Under the pieces are notes generated by a model that saw nothing but the letters and a program-made list of their open reading frames with translations, searched no databases and was not told the DNA's origin. From positions 24,776 to 88,775 of the IMG/VR virus record IMGVR_UViG_3300042448_001704: a DNA stretch of 64,000 nucleotides. One strand, given 5' to 3'. The position numbers and the translations under genes were made by a program. Of this stretch, positions 43,243 to 50,352 are shown piece after piece. Position 1 is the stretch's first letter; every line of letters begins with the position of its first letter. Source of the DNA: a virus.

Positions 43243-43658
43243 TTGTATTCCTTATTTACGTGTTCTGTATAGATTTGTATGAAGTGTTCTCGATCGGCGT
43301 TTGTGTGTAGGTTGAATCCGCCGATGGTGGTGATTGTCTTTTGGAGCATCGGGTGGATGTTGGCGGGTGTGTAGGCTCCGCTGTCCATTTGTCCTGCGAT
43401 GGTGCGGTATTCTGACCAGGCGAATGCCGGCGATGGGGTGTCTGGGTCTACGGCTCTTCGGTAGATGGTTCCTGGGCGCGGTGCCCAACTGTCCTCTTTC
43501 GCTAGTTGCGTTATAATACTGTCAACTTCTGTGTAGTCTAACGATTCAAGTAGGGTAAACCAGGTTTTGTAGATCGTCTGCAGCTGGGCAGGCAAAGGCT
43601 GGATATTCCAGTTCGCATGAACCCGGTCAACGACCTGCTTGAGTTCTTCCTTATTCAC
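43239..43658 (-). CDS. Helicase-loader-like replication protein
   Basis: 139 residues. RVHANWNIQPLPAQLQTIYKTWFTLLESLDYTEVDSIITQLA with SWAPRPGTIYRRA is the pattern of helicase loader/inhibitor proteins of actinophages and G40P-type phages. The C-terminal half is helical. Expected to bring the replicative helicase to the origin, in an operon with a replisome-organiser-like protein. Confidence 0.65.
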   Translation of the reverse strand: MNKEELKQVVDRVHANWNIQPLPAQLQTIYKTWFTLLESLDYTEVDSIITQLAKEDSWAPRPGTIYRRAVDPDTPSPAFAWSEYRTIAGQMDSGAYTPANIHPMLQKTITTIGGFNLHTNADREHFIQIYTEHVNKEYK

Positions 43659-43890
43659 CAGACAGTAAGTTCTTAGACATCCAGGTAGCTGAGGCTTCAG
43701 TACCGATATGGAGAGAAAGTCCGCAACAGCCCAGTGCGTCCAGAAGAAGATCAGAATTTAGTTCTTTGTTCAGATTAGGAATGAATGATTGGAGTCTCTT
43801 GATGAGATCCTCTGCAAACAACTCCTGGTGAGTGTCTGTTAGTTCACGGATTTTCCTGCGGTCAGCAAGAGATATTGTATTAGTTGTCAT
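43651..43890 (-). CDS. Small helical protein, replication operon
   Basis: 79 residues: LADRRKIRELTDTHQELFAEDLIKRLQSFIPNLNKEL, then LLLDALGCCGLSLHIG. Overlaps the loader gene by 8 bases. No family recognised. Confidence 0.55.
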   Translation of the reverse strand: MTTNTISLADRRKIRELTDTHQELFAEDLIKRLQSFIPNLNKELNSDLLLDALGCCGLSLHIGTEASATWMSKNLLSGE

Positions 43891-43999
43891 ATTTTTTTCT
43901 TTCTTTGTTTAGATTATTCATCGGCCATCTTCGCCATAACAGCAATAGCACCGACCAGACATATATGACTACCTAGCCATATTAAAAGAAGACCCAACA

Positions 44000-44347
44000 T
44001 TAGAAAGGCTCCACAAAAGGATTATCCTCAGCGATTTGAAGAAACCCTTCAATCTTGTCAGAATTCCGGAAAATAAGATCCAACGAGTCATAACGCTTCC
44101 GCTGCTTATTACCCCCCATATGGAAAGAAGACAAACTACAACCCCTTATAACCTCTAGACAAGTTTCTAGAGTGTAATCGTGGATTGCTGAACCAATTAA
44201 TTCTTTTCGCTCGGGTGACAGCTGTGCTCTGGTGCCCTTGTTCATGATCTCGCGCCAGTATGCGAACACGTGTTCAATGTCTTCCGTTGGGATAGACGCA
44301 GCTTTACTGGCCCTGGAAAGTTTAGTTTCCTGTTTGGTTCTTGACAT
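44000..44347 (-). CDS. Replisome-organiser-like replication protein
   Basis: 115 residues from ATG 44,347. The C-terminal region EHVFAYWREIMNKGTRAQLSPERKELIGSAIHDYTLETCLEVIRGCSLSSFHMGGNKQRKRYDSLDLIFR is the domain of phage replisome organisers and DnaD/DnaT-like initiators. Basic N-terminus. Overlaps the upstream gene by 26 bases. The origin may be close by, for example in the adjoining intergenic region at 44.6 kb. Confidence 0.72.
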   Translation of the reverse strand: MSRTKQETKLSRASKAASIPTEDIEHVFAYWREIMNKGTRAQLSPERKELIGSAIHDYTLETCLEVIRGCSLSSFHMGGNKQRKRYDSLDLIFRNSDKIEGFLQIAEDNPFVEPF

Positions 44348-44570
44348 TTTTAAAACCTTTGCGTCGTTTAATGCGGTAGCCATTTACGTGGAGTGAATCA
44401 ACAACAGCTTCTGGAATTCCAGCCCACATAACTCCGTGCCTAGCAAGCACGCCGGCGATGACTTTTTCTTTACGGCTCAGCGAATCAAAACTAGAAGTAT
44501 CCATACATGGAAGTATATCTAGGACTTTCCTGAAAGTCAAATCGGAAGAAGAATAACCATAACCATCCAC
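44322..44570 (-). CDS. Small protein, first gene of replication operon
   Basis: 82 residues, GTG start at 44,570, seven bases after a TACTTT hexamer (44,578-44,583 on the - strand), so probably leaderless. MDTSSFDSLSRKEKVIAGVLARHGVMWAGIPEAVVDSLHVNGYRIKRR is HTH-like and may bind DNA. No family recognised. Confidence 0.55.
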   Translation of the reverse strand: MDGYGYSSSDLTFRKVLDILPCMDTSSFDSLSRKEKVIAGVLARHGVMWAGIPEAVVDSLHVNGYRIKRRKGFKNVKNQTGN

Positions 44571-44577
44571 GACAAAT

Positions 44578-44583
44578 AAAGTA
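44578..44583 (-). promoter_or_regulatory. -10 for leaderless replication operon
   Basis: TACTTT on the - strand, seven bases before GTG 44,570. No ribosome site precedes that start. Confidence 0.4.
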
Positions 44584-44721
44584 GAAGGTAAATAGAGAAG
44601 AGAAACTCTTTGGAGGGGGTTCGGGGGAACCTTTTCAAAATTCTCGATTGTTTTTTGGGCAACACAAATAGAACTCTTTGATCGCGGGTGCGATTAGAGT
44701 CTCGGAGTGGCCGGCCGAGTT

Positions 44722-44737
44722 GCTATACGCCACCGTC
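44722..44737 (+). repeat. GCTATNCGCCACCGTC repeat, copy 1
   Basis: Exact GCTATACGCCACCGTC, then AAACATAGGATGC. TAGGAT at the -10 distance from TTGCTA (17-base spacing) could be a promoter. Confidence 0.75.
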
Positions 44738-44931
44738 AAACATAGGATGCTTCAGGTGGTGAGATGTAAAGATAGCAGGTCTATTTTCTCGATGCAACAC
44801 GTGTTACAAAATAAATGTTATATATGCTGCAGCGACGTTATTGTGAGGCTGCGCGAGTCCCGTTGTTTTATAACGTATTCCGCGAGCACGTAGAAACGTT
44901 TCCGGAAGCCGGCGAAAAAGATTATTTCGCC

Positions 44932-44947
44932 GCTTTCCGCCACCGTC
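44932..44947 (+). repeat. GCTATNCGCCACCGTC repeat, copy 2
   Basis: GCTTTCCGCCACCGTC, one variant; followed by AAACATAGGATC, as in copies 1 and 3. Confidence 0.65.
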
Positions 44948-44987
44948 AAACATAGGATCAAAAAAGCGCCTGGATTTCCAGGCTGGG

Positions 44988-45314
44988 TTATCCCTCTGCG
45001 TGCTCTTCCAGATATTCCATAGCTGCTTGGAAGCCCCGCTTGAGGACTGTAGCCATAATGAATGCCGTGGCTTCTTGATCCGAGAAGTCTCCGTCACTGG
45101 ACGCGATGGCACGTATCTTGTTTTCTATAGCTTGTTCGTTAAATACGACGGTTACGCTTTTGCCGTCAACACTGAAACAAACCGGGCCGTCTTCTTGAAT
45201 CGCCGGCGCTTTAGCTGCAATAATTGTTATTTCTGAACCTTCTGGTTCAGTAACGAATTTTGCAATGATGTCTTGATCGTTATCGTTTGACCAGTCCATA
45301 TGTTCTATTTCCAT
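44988..45314 (-). CDS. Unknown early protein
   Basis: 108 residues starting MEIEHMDWSNDNDQDIIAKFVTEPEGSEITIIAAKAPAIQED with strands and VDGKSVTVVFNEQAIENKIRAIAS. Acidic. AAAGAAAG before ATG is a weak ribosome site. No family recognised. Possibly same operon as 45,640 genes. Confidence 0.6.
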   Translation of the reverse strand: MEIEHMDWSNDNDQDIIAKFVTEPEGSEITIIAAKAPAIQEDGPVCFSVDGKSVTVVFNEQAIENKIRAIASSDGDFSDQEATAFIMATVLKRGFQAAMEYLEEHAEG

Positions 45315-45342
45315 AGTTTATTCTTTCTTTTTAAGGTAAAGC

Positions 45343-45624
45343 TTACGAAAGCCGGAAGACTTTCGCACGGGTTTGTTTTATAAGAATAAACCAATCTGTA
45401 CCAGGAATAATTTTAACGTGTCTCATTTCTTCCTGGAAGAAGATGTTTTCACGGACGTTTGGTGGCCTGTTCGGTAAACCGACGCTGCCTAGATAGAAGA
45501 CGAGAAGTTTTCCTCTTGCCTGGTTGTAAAATCGGCGGCTATCCTCCACCGTCAAACATAGGATCAAATTAATATCCAAGGAATTTGACCCTATGTTTGA
45601 AGCTGGGGAATGGCTTAGCGCCAC
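45343..45624 (-). CDS. Doubtful reading frame
   Basis: 93 codons, but repeat copy 3 and a 19-base inverted repeat lie inside its first part. A shorter version starting ATG 45,423 (MRHVKIIPGTDWFILIKQTR..., 27 residues) with an AGGAAG site is more believable as a small peptide. Coding is not established for either. Confidence 0.2.
   Translation of the reverse strand: MALSHSPASNIGSNSLDINLILCLTVEDSRRFYNQARGKLLVFYLGSVGLPNRPPNVRENIFFQEEMRHVKIIPGTDWFILIKQTRAKVFRLS
45538..45553 (+). repeat. GCTATNCGCCACCGTC repeat, copy 3
   Basis: GCTATCCTCCACCGTC, then AAACATAGGATC as in copies 1 and 2. The following inverted repeat is at 45,552-45,600. Confidence 0.7.
45552..45600 (+). repeat. Long imperfect inverted repeat
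   Basis: Arms of 19 bases (starting TCAAACATAGG and ending CCTATGTTTGA) with one mismatch around an 11-base loop. The left arm overlaps repeat copy 3. A second hairpin follows at 45,603-45,629 (GGGGAATGGC against GCCACTCCCC), so it may be a terminator or a structured RNA end. Confidence 0.6.
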
Positions 45625-45639
45625 TCCCCCGTCTGTACC

Positions 45640-45909
45640 TTAGGAGGCGGTTTCAGATTTTAGTGAGAAGTTCGTCGTTGCGAGCTGCATGCTCAGCATG
45701 CTGTGAATTTCTGCATTTTCAAACATTAGTTCTAGCGGCTGCTCGCTGCCTGGAATGGGGAGCCAATTGCCCAGTTCTGGATCCCAGATTGTTTTTCCAA
45801 ACCGGTGATCTGCTTGATCTTGATCAATTGTGTAAAAAACTTCTTTTGTATCGAGATCAACTTCTGCCGCGACGACAAAAAAATGTTGCCTTGTTCGCTT
45901 TTGTGTCAT
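45640..45909 (-). CDS. Unknown early protein
   Basis: 89 residues from ATG 45,909 with GAAGGGAA ribosome site. Sequence has a FFVVAAEVDLDTKEVFYTIDQDQ strand region, then WDPELGNWLPIPGSEQP, possibly a beta-barrel. It has its own sigma70 promoter with a palindrome in the spacer. No family recognised. Confidence 0.6.
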   Translation of the reverse strand: MTQKRTRQHFFVVAAEVDLDTKEVFYTIDQDQADHRFGKTIWDPELGNWLPIPGSEQPLELMFENAEIHSMLSMQLATTNFSLKSETAS

Positions 45910-45938
45910 TGTGAATTCCCTTCTAACATAACAAGCAC

Positions 45939-45967
45939 AGCATATCACGGAAAATATCCGTTGTCAA
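45939..45967 (-). promoter_or_regulatory. Strong promoter with palindromic spacer
   Basis: TTGACA, 17 bases, TATGCT. The spacer carries ACGGA...TCCGT palindromic arms instead of the ACACCC word, so it is likely under a different repressor. Confidence 0.65.
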
Positions 45968-46117
45968 TAGTGAATATTTTTAGAAATACTTCTGACATTT
46001 TGACCCTCAGGGGCCTTACGTCTAAAAAAGCAAAAAAAACAACTTTCTGGTTACTGGGACCGGCTCCGCCACTCGATAGAAAAAGCAAAAAAATACTATT
46101 TTTTTTAATTCCGTCCG

Positions 46118-46133
46118 GTTATCCGCCACCGTC
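46118..46133 (+). repeat. GCTATNCGCCACCGTC repeat, copy 4
   Basis: GGTTATCCGCCACCGTC: variant first bases, core conserved, followed by AAGAATAGGATGC. Confidence 0.7.
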
Positions 46134-46320
46134 AAGAATAGGATGCCTTTTATTACGTGTTTTATTTAGATTTATCTGAACCAGCTGCTGAGTCAGATCG
46201 CGCAGCTAGCCTGGAAACCCGGGCACGTGCCGGGTAGTCCCGCTGCTGGGATCCAAATTTAGGTGAAAATGTTTTAATAGTTTCACCCAGAAGCCGGCGA
46301 TACGAACTAGTGTTCGGTCT

Positions 46321-46707
46321 ATGACAAATACACGCCTTCCACAGAAATCACGATGGGATCGGAACTTCGCCGCCCTTCAGCAATACGTCGCCAGAACCGG
46401 CAACGCTCTTGTACCGACATCACACACTGAACTGCACGACGACCGCAATGTTCCTATCGGAGCCTGGGTCGCTTACATGCGTCAGCGTGCACGCTTCAAC
46501 AAGCTTCCACAAGATCGTGTTGCAGCACTGGCCGGCCTTCAGGGTTGGGCTTGGGGTCCACTGCGTCCAGGACCATCAGGTGATGATGCACGAGACATCG
46601 AGATTGTGAATCTCCGCAACCAAGGTCACAGTCTTCAGACAATCGCTAAGCAAGTAGGACTTTCACGTCAGCGCGTTCACCAGATTGCAAAAGCTAAAAA
46701 CGCATGA
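46321..46707 (+). CDS. Helicase-associated domain plus HTH protein
   Basis: 128 residues. N-terminal SRWDRNFAALQQYVARTGNALVPTSHTELHDD...IGAWVAYMRQRAR is the helicase-associated (HA) motif seen in actinobacterial proteins. C-terminal HSLQTIAKQVGLSRQRVHQIAKAKNA is an HTH. ATGA linked to the next gene. A DNA-binding early regulator is likely. Confidence 0.72.
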   Translation: MTNTRLPQKSRWDRNFAALQQYVARTGNALVPTSHTELHDDRNVPIGAWVAYMRQRARFNKLPQDRVAALAGLQGWAWGPLRPGPSGDDARDIEIVNLRNQGHSLQTIAKQVGLSRQRVHQIAKAKNA

Positions 46708-46982
46708 GTAACGAATGGAAGAATCCTCGCTTCCCGTCTTTTGAGATCCCAGAGGAATCCGAGACAGGAGCGCCAGGAAAAGCTATGTCGGTTTTTACCG
46801 CGCTACTGGGACTCGCAATACTTGTATCAACAAATACATTTTTTATTTGGGCAGCTCTTCAACTGTTGGGCCTGGACATTGAATATAGAAAAGCCGTAGG
46901 TGTCTCGATCCTTTGGATAATCTTCAGAGTGTACGATGGCGTGACACTTGGAAAAGCGTTAAGCAAAATTCAGCGACCGTAG
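46704..46982 (+). CDS. Small membrane protein
   Basis: 92 residues, two hydrophobic segments (about 32-55 and 66-80) and a charged N-terminus. ATGA overlap with the HTH gene. Function unknown. Confidence 0.6.
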   Translation: MSNEWKNPRFPSFEIPEESETGAPGKAMSVFTALLGLAILVSTNTFFIWAALQLLGLDIEYRKAVGVSILWIIFRVYDGVTLGKALSKIQRP

Positions 46983-46993
46983 ATACGGCTGTT

Positions 46994-47120
46994 GCCCCAT
47001 TGACCAAAAGGAGTAAAGTCAATGGGGCTGCCGGAGCGATAGACATACAATCGAGGTTGTGATGTCGCTCGGTTATGATCCAACAACATAACCAAAGCGA
47101 AAGTGGGGGTTTCCCCCCAC
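46994..47120. ncRNA. Candidate structured RNA of four hairpins
   Basis: Between a + gene and a - gene end. Hairpin 1 (46,994-47,028, 11-bp stem GCCCCATTGAC) shows AAAAGGAGTAAA in its loop. Hairpin 2 (47,034-47,070, GAGCGA/TCGCTC with inner ACAT/ATG and ACAA/TTGT pairs), hairpin 3 (47,071-47,093, GGTTATG/CATAACC) and hairpin 4 (47,103-47,120, GTGGGGG/CCCCCAC) follow without gaps. Direction is unclear. The last hairpin may terminate the - operon. Confidence 0.5.
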
Positions 47121-47124
47121 TAAC

Positions 47125-48645
47125 TTATTTCAGGTACGAACCTGTGGCATTGAAGTATGTCCGTTGCCAAGGTCGTGGCCATTCTGTGCGTGGCTTCATT
47201 CCTGCATTCAGTTGCTCAAGAACTTCTACGCCTTGAGTAACGTTCTTGCGAACAATGACACGACTCTTGATGCATTGATTAATACAATCCATCGCAAGTA
47301 AATCAGAATATCCAGTTCCGTCTCCGTGAATCTCGCCGTCCGTAATAAATACGATTGGGCTTGATGAACGATTACGCTTTGATATTGCGAATGCAAGGGC
47401 CGGTCCGTCCACTCCGTTGTTTCCAGGAAGTGTAGGAAGTGATTGAACCATCTTCCCCTTGTCGGCAAGAATCCAAATGTTTGGAGCACCTGCCGTGGTG
47501 GATGATGAATAAACAACAACCGTAGCGCCTGGCGACTTCTCAACAATGCGAACAATGTCTTCCGTCTTCAATTGCATGGAACCCGAACCATCGATCACAA
47601 CAACACCGCCGTTGCCTTTACGCCATTGATCAAAGACCCTCTTTTCAGGATCAGTCAATGCGTTAGTCAATCTGCGAGGATTGCGACCGAATGCACTAGG
47701 ACGACGCTTCTTACCGAGACCGCCAGGAGCGACACGATTAAGAAGTGACTCACCAAACTTTAATGGAACCCAACTATCAACACCACCACTGCGACGATTA
47801 TTAACAGTATTCTGTTTTTTAACATCATCAGGTGAAATAGGTGCTGGTTTGTTTGCTTTTCCTTTATTAGTTTTAGCGGCCGGTCCATCTGCATCTTCAC
47901 TTTCGTGCTTCTCTTTATGATCAACACTACTTGCTTCGTTTTCGTTCTCTTCCTTTTTCGGTGGATTGGCGAAACGATCCAACAATTCTGCAAGACGTTC
48001 TGTTGTAGAAAATCCGACTGGAGACAAATTGTTTTTCGGGTCAATAGCTGTATCGCTAAGACGACCGTACTTGTCTGCTTTCTTTAATTCTTTTTCAAAC
48101 TTCTTGATAATTGCTTTTAATGAATCGCCCCATTCACGATTGTGACGACGCACACCTGTAAGGAAAGGTTTATTTCCCCCACTGCATGCTGTCGCAATCG
48201 CACCATAAACAGCACCTGTCCAGTCGTCATTCTCTGAAACTTTTTCGCCGGCTGCGAGTTCGCTTCCATCAGAAAGATGGGTAGCAACATCAAAACCTGC
48301 TTTGTTGCAGAGAAAGTTGACACGCATTTCTTCAACGGCGCGCAATGCATTTTCGCTTGCGATCCCACGGTTTAGCCATTCTAAAAAATCGCTTCCAGGA
48401 GATACACGAGCGTGCATCATTTCATGCGCACGAATTGCACGAGCCGTTTGTTCTTGCGAAACAGGTACGACCATCTTTTTACCAACAATGTCGGTATAAG
48501 GAAGGCCGCGAACTGGTGCACATGATTCAATACTCCACGCTCCACCATCTTTGGAGGAGTCCTTTCTTCCCAACATTTCGGGAAGAGGGAGGACTGCCAC
48601 CTCGGAAGGATCGAGCACCTTGTTAGGTGTTGCGAGCATCGTCAT
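47125..48645 (-). CDS. VWA-domain protein, partner of MoxR
   Basis: 506 residues. A C-terminal von Willebrand A domain with the MIDAS motif DGSGSM near residue 350 (VVVIDGSGSM) and VFITDGEIHGDG follows a charged linker (about 230-275). The N-terminal half has a HEMMH motif near 74 and a RAVEEMRVN stretch of a zinc-metalloprotease-like appearance. Overlaps the MoxR gene by one base (TAATG). VWA plus MoxR pairs act as chaperone or remodelling systems. Confidence 0.8.
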   Translation of the reverse strand: MTMLATPNKVLDPSEVAVLPLPEMLGRKDSSKDGGAWSIESCAPVRGLPYTDIVGKKMVVPVSQEQTARAIRAHEMMHARVSPGSDFLEWLNRGIASENALRAVEEMRVNFLCNKAGFDVATHLSDGSELAAGEKVSENDDWTGAVYGAIATACSGGNKPFLTGVRRHNREWGDSLKAIIKKFEKELKKADKYGRLSDTAIDPKNNLSPVGFSTTERLAELLDRFANPPKKEENENEASSVDHKEKHESEDADGPAAKTNKGKANKPAPISPDDVKKQNTVNNRRSGGVDSWVPLKFGESLLNRVAPGGLGKKRRPSAFGRNPRRLTNALTDPEKRVFDQWRKGNGGVVVIDGSGSMQLKTEDIVRIVEKSPGATVVVYSSSTTAGAPNIWILADKGKMVQSLPTLPGNNGVDGPALAFAISKRNRSSSPIVFITDGEIHGDGTGYSDLLAMDCINQCIKSRVIVRKNVTQGVEVLEQLNAGMKPRTEWPRPWQRTYFNATGSYLK

Positions 48646-49364
48646 TAGACACCAACCTTGTCAATTGCAATAGCATCAACGAATGATTGCGCTTGCTGTC
48701 CAAGAATCATTTGAGCCGCGCGCTCATCTCCAAGAGATTTACGCAACTTGTCAAATGCGTAGAATGTACGCAAACTAATGCGACGCTCTCCTGCATCGGC
48801 CATGCGGACTGCATAACCTCGGAGGTCATGAGACAACAATGCGATTGCACTTGGATGTGGTTGATTAATACGAATGGCAACTGGAAAACGGTCACGCAAT
48901 GCTTCAGGAAGTTCACGCATGTCTTCAACGTTTGTCGTCATAACAACGCTGAACCCGTCCTTAGGTGCGATCGTGCGACCGTCCGATGGACGCTCCCACT
49001 TTGCACTGTCAGGTGTGTCGGTCATTGCCAGGAGGGTTGCGAAAACATCGCCACCTGCCTTGTCAATTTCGTCAACTACGAGACGACCACCGCGGATGCC
49101 GTCACCTTGCCATGCTTTTACGGCTGAGCCGTCTTTCCATGACCACTCATTTCCTGATGGAATGTAGTGTCCGGTAACATCACCATTGGTCATGTCTTCT
49201 GTGCAGATCAAACGCCATGCGCCTGCTTCAATATCTCCGTAATGGAGTCCTGCGTAGGTTTTGCCAGTTCCTGGCGGCCCAAACAAGATAAGACGGTCAA
49301 TGCCTGCATTGATTGCGTCTTGAACATCTTGCCAACATTGTGGCAAGTTTTGTACTTCGGTCAT
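48645..49364 (-). CDS. MoxR-type AAA+ ATPase
   Basis: 239 residues from ATG 49,364; earlier in-frame starts lie in the upstream region. Walker A GPPGTGKT at 29-36, Walker B LVVDEID at 95-101, sensor TTN and the LRDRFPVAIRI arginine-finger region show a complete AAA+ domain. The substrate is the neighbouring VWA protein or its target. Two tandem promoters precede it, each with the ACACACCC word. Confidence 0.85.
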   Translation of the reverse strand: MTEVQNLPQCWQDVQDAINAGIDRLILFGPPGTGKTYAGLHYGDIEAGAWRLICTEDMTNGDVTGHYIPSGNEWSWKDGSAVKAWQGDGIRGGRLVVDEIDKAGGDVFATLLAMTDTPDSAKWERPSDGRTIAPKDGFSVVMTTNVEDMRELPEALRDRFPVAIRINQPHPSAIALLSHDLRGYAVRMADAGERRISLRTFYAFDKLRKSLGDERAAQMILGQQAQSFVDAIAIDKVGV

Positions 49365-49420
49365 TTTTAATTCTCCTTTTAGAATTAGTAACTGCTGACG
49401 GAATGTCAACAGTAAAAGCA

Positions 49421-49449
49421 AGTTTAACAGATGGGTGTGTCAACAATAA
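49421..49449 (-). promoter_or_regulatory. Operator promoter 1 (MoxR/VWA)
   Basis: TTATTG, 17-base spacer with TTGACACACCC, TAAACT. Nearest promoter to the MoxR gene. Confidence 0.55.
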
Positions 49450-49492
49450 GTTGGATTGTTTTGACGATGCCCATCTGTCAACCAATAAAATA

Positions 49493-49521
49493 AGTCTAGC
49501 ACATGGGTGTGTCAACGTCAA
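49493..49521 (-). promoter_or_regulatory. Operator promoter 2 (MoxR/VWA)
   Basis: TTGACG, 17 bases with TTGACACACCC, TAGACT. Upstream tandem copy for the MoxR operon. Confidence 0.55.
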
Positions 49522-49553
49522 ATTGACAAACCCACATACGAGAGCCGGACTTT

Positions 49554-49808
49554 TTAGTCTTCCTGGGAAAAAATACTCTGATCGAGCTGATCAAAGTCAA
49601 TTTCAGGATCCAACCACAAAACACCATCTGGCGTGCGATCGCTCTGCATATATACAGAGATAAAGTCCTTGTATCTTGGCCGGCCGAGTTGGCCGCTGTA
49701 CGCCCCCATATAGGTGGAGTACTTCTTGTAGTTTGACTCATCGTTCATTAGCCACAGATTGATATTCCATGTCTGGCGATTCGTCCAACCGTTATAGTCT
49801 TCTGACAT
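49554..49808 (-). CDS. Conserved NGWTNRQTWN early protein
   Basis: 84 residues from ATG 49,808 with AAGGAAG ribosome site. Motif NGWTNRQTWNINLWLMNDESNY is shared with a large group of phage and bacterial proteins of unknown function. The C-terminus PRYKDFISVYMQ is helical. Confidence 0.7.
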   Translation of the reverse strand: MSEDYNGWTNRQTWNINLWLMNDESNYKKYSTYMGAYSGQLGRPRYKDFISVYMQSDRTPDGVLWLDPEIDFDQLDQSIFSQED

Positions 49809-49862
49809 ATCTACTTCCTTTTTTATTAGATAAAGCTGGTGATCATTTCTGATCACCGTTAA

Positions 49863-50012
49863 TTACTTTTTGACTTTATGCCAAAGAGTTTGTGTTTCTT
49901 TAGCATTGCGCTCAAACGCTACGCCAAATACTCCGCCGGCTATCATGCCGCCGAAGAAAAACATCAATTGGATGACATCATTGGATAGGTGGATAGTTAC
50001 GTCTGCAATCAT
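49863..50012 (-). CDS. Small membrane protein
   Basis: 49 residues: one hydrophobic segment around LMFFFGGMIAGGVFGVAF after a polar N-terminus, basic end. Promoter at 50,039 and a second upstream at 50,085. Function unknown. Confidence 0.6.
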   Translation of the reverse strand: MIADVTIHLSNDVIQLMFFFGGMIAGGVFGVAFERNAKETQTLWHKVKK

Positions 50013-50038
50013 TTCTGATTCCCTTTCTTTATATTACA

Positions 50039-50067
50039 AGCCTATCATATGGGTGTGTCATAGTCAA
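50039..50067 (-). promoter_or_regulatory. Operator promoter 3
   Basis: TTGACT, 17 bases with ATGACACACCC, TAGGCT. Drives 49,863-50,012. Confidence 0.65.
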
Positions 50068-50084
50068 GGCTTCTTTATATAACA

Positions 50085-50113
50085 AGTATATATGAGGGGT
50101 GTATCGAGGTTAA
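50085..50113 (-). promoter_or_regulatory. Operator promoter 4
   Basis: TTAACC, 17 bases with CGATACACCC, TATACT. Tandem with promoter 3. Confidence 0.6.
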
Positions 50114-50119
50114 TCCCTG

Positions 50120-50135
50120 GCTATACTCCACCGTC
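50120..50135 (+). repeat. GCTATNCGCCACCGTC repeat, copy 5
   Basis: GCTATACTCCACCGTC ends two bases before ATG 50,138, and TATACT at 50,122-50,127 would suit a leaderless start. Confidence 0.65.
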
Positions 50136-50137
50136 AG

Positions 50138-50332
50138 ATGTATCAATGCGAAATTTGTGGGATTTCCCTACGTCCAAACGATCCAGGGATCGCGATCAAG
50201 ATCCTGGGCTGGTCGGCAGCTAAAAACGGGCGCGCCGGGTCAGTCCCGTTCAAGTATGAAGGGCCTCTGGGGTATGCCCACAAAATCTGCCTGGATACGA
50301 AAGAAGCCGGCGAAATGCCGACTCTTTTCTAA
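50138..50332 (+). CDS. Zinc-finger protein, leaderless
   Basis: 64 residues: MYQCEICGISLRPNDPGIAIKI, with CxxC and later CLDTKEAG. ATG directly follows repeat copy 5, with no ribosome site. Possibly a zinc-binding early protein. Ends convergently with 50,342. Confidence 0.6.
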   Translation: MYQCEICGISLRPNDPGIAIKILGWSAAKNGRAGSVPFKYEGPLGYAHKICLDTKEAGEMPTLF

Positions 50333-50334
50333 GC

Positions 50335-50352
50335 GCGGTCTTTACAGACCGC
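50335..50352. terminator. Convergent hairpin
   Basis: GCGGTCT at 50,335-50,341 pairs with AGACCGC at 50,346-50,352, at the joint end of two converging genes. No long U-run. Confidence 0.45.

Larger units (their letters stand above)
44571..44987. other. Non-coding island with two GCTATNCGCCACCGTC repeats
   Basis: About 417 bases without a convincing gene. It holds repeat copies at 44,722 and 44,932, each followed by AAACATAGGAT, GC-rich segments with CCGGAAGCCGGCG, and a small reading frame from ATG 44,748 (48 codons, Cys-containing) that I could not support. Possible origin or ncRNA region. Confidence 0.6.
45910..46320. other. Non-coding region, repeat copy 4
   Basis: About 410 bases. Holds the promoter at 45,939, a T-rich tract, repeat copy 4 at 46,118, GC-rich sequence with AGTCCCG, and a GGTGAAA/TTTCACC hairpin at 46,262-46,287. 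I see no gene. Confidence 0.6.

Noticed and set aside
44678-44893. Frame through repeat copy 1 (71 codons)
   Set aside because: Start lies before the repeat and composition is irregular; a shorter version from ATG 44,748 remains possible but is unsupported.
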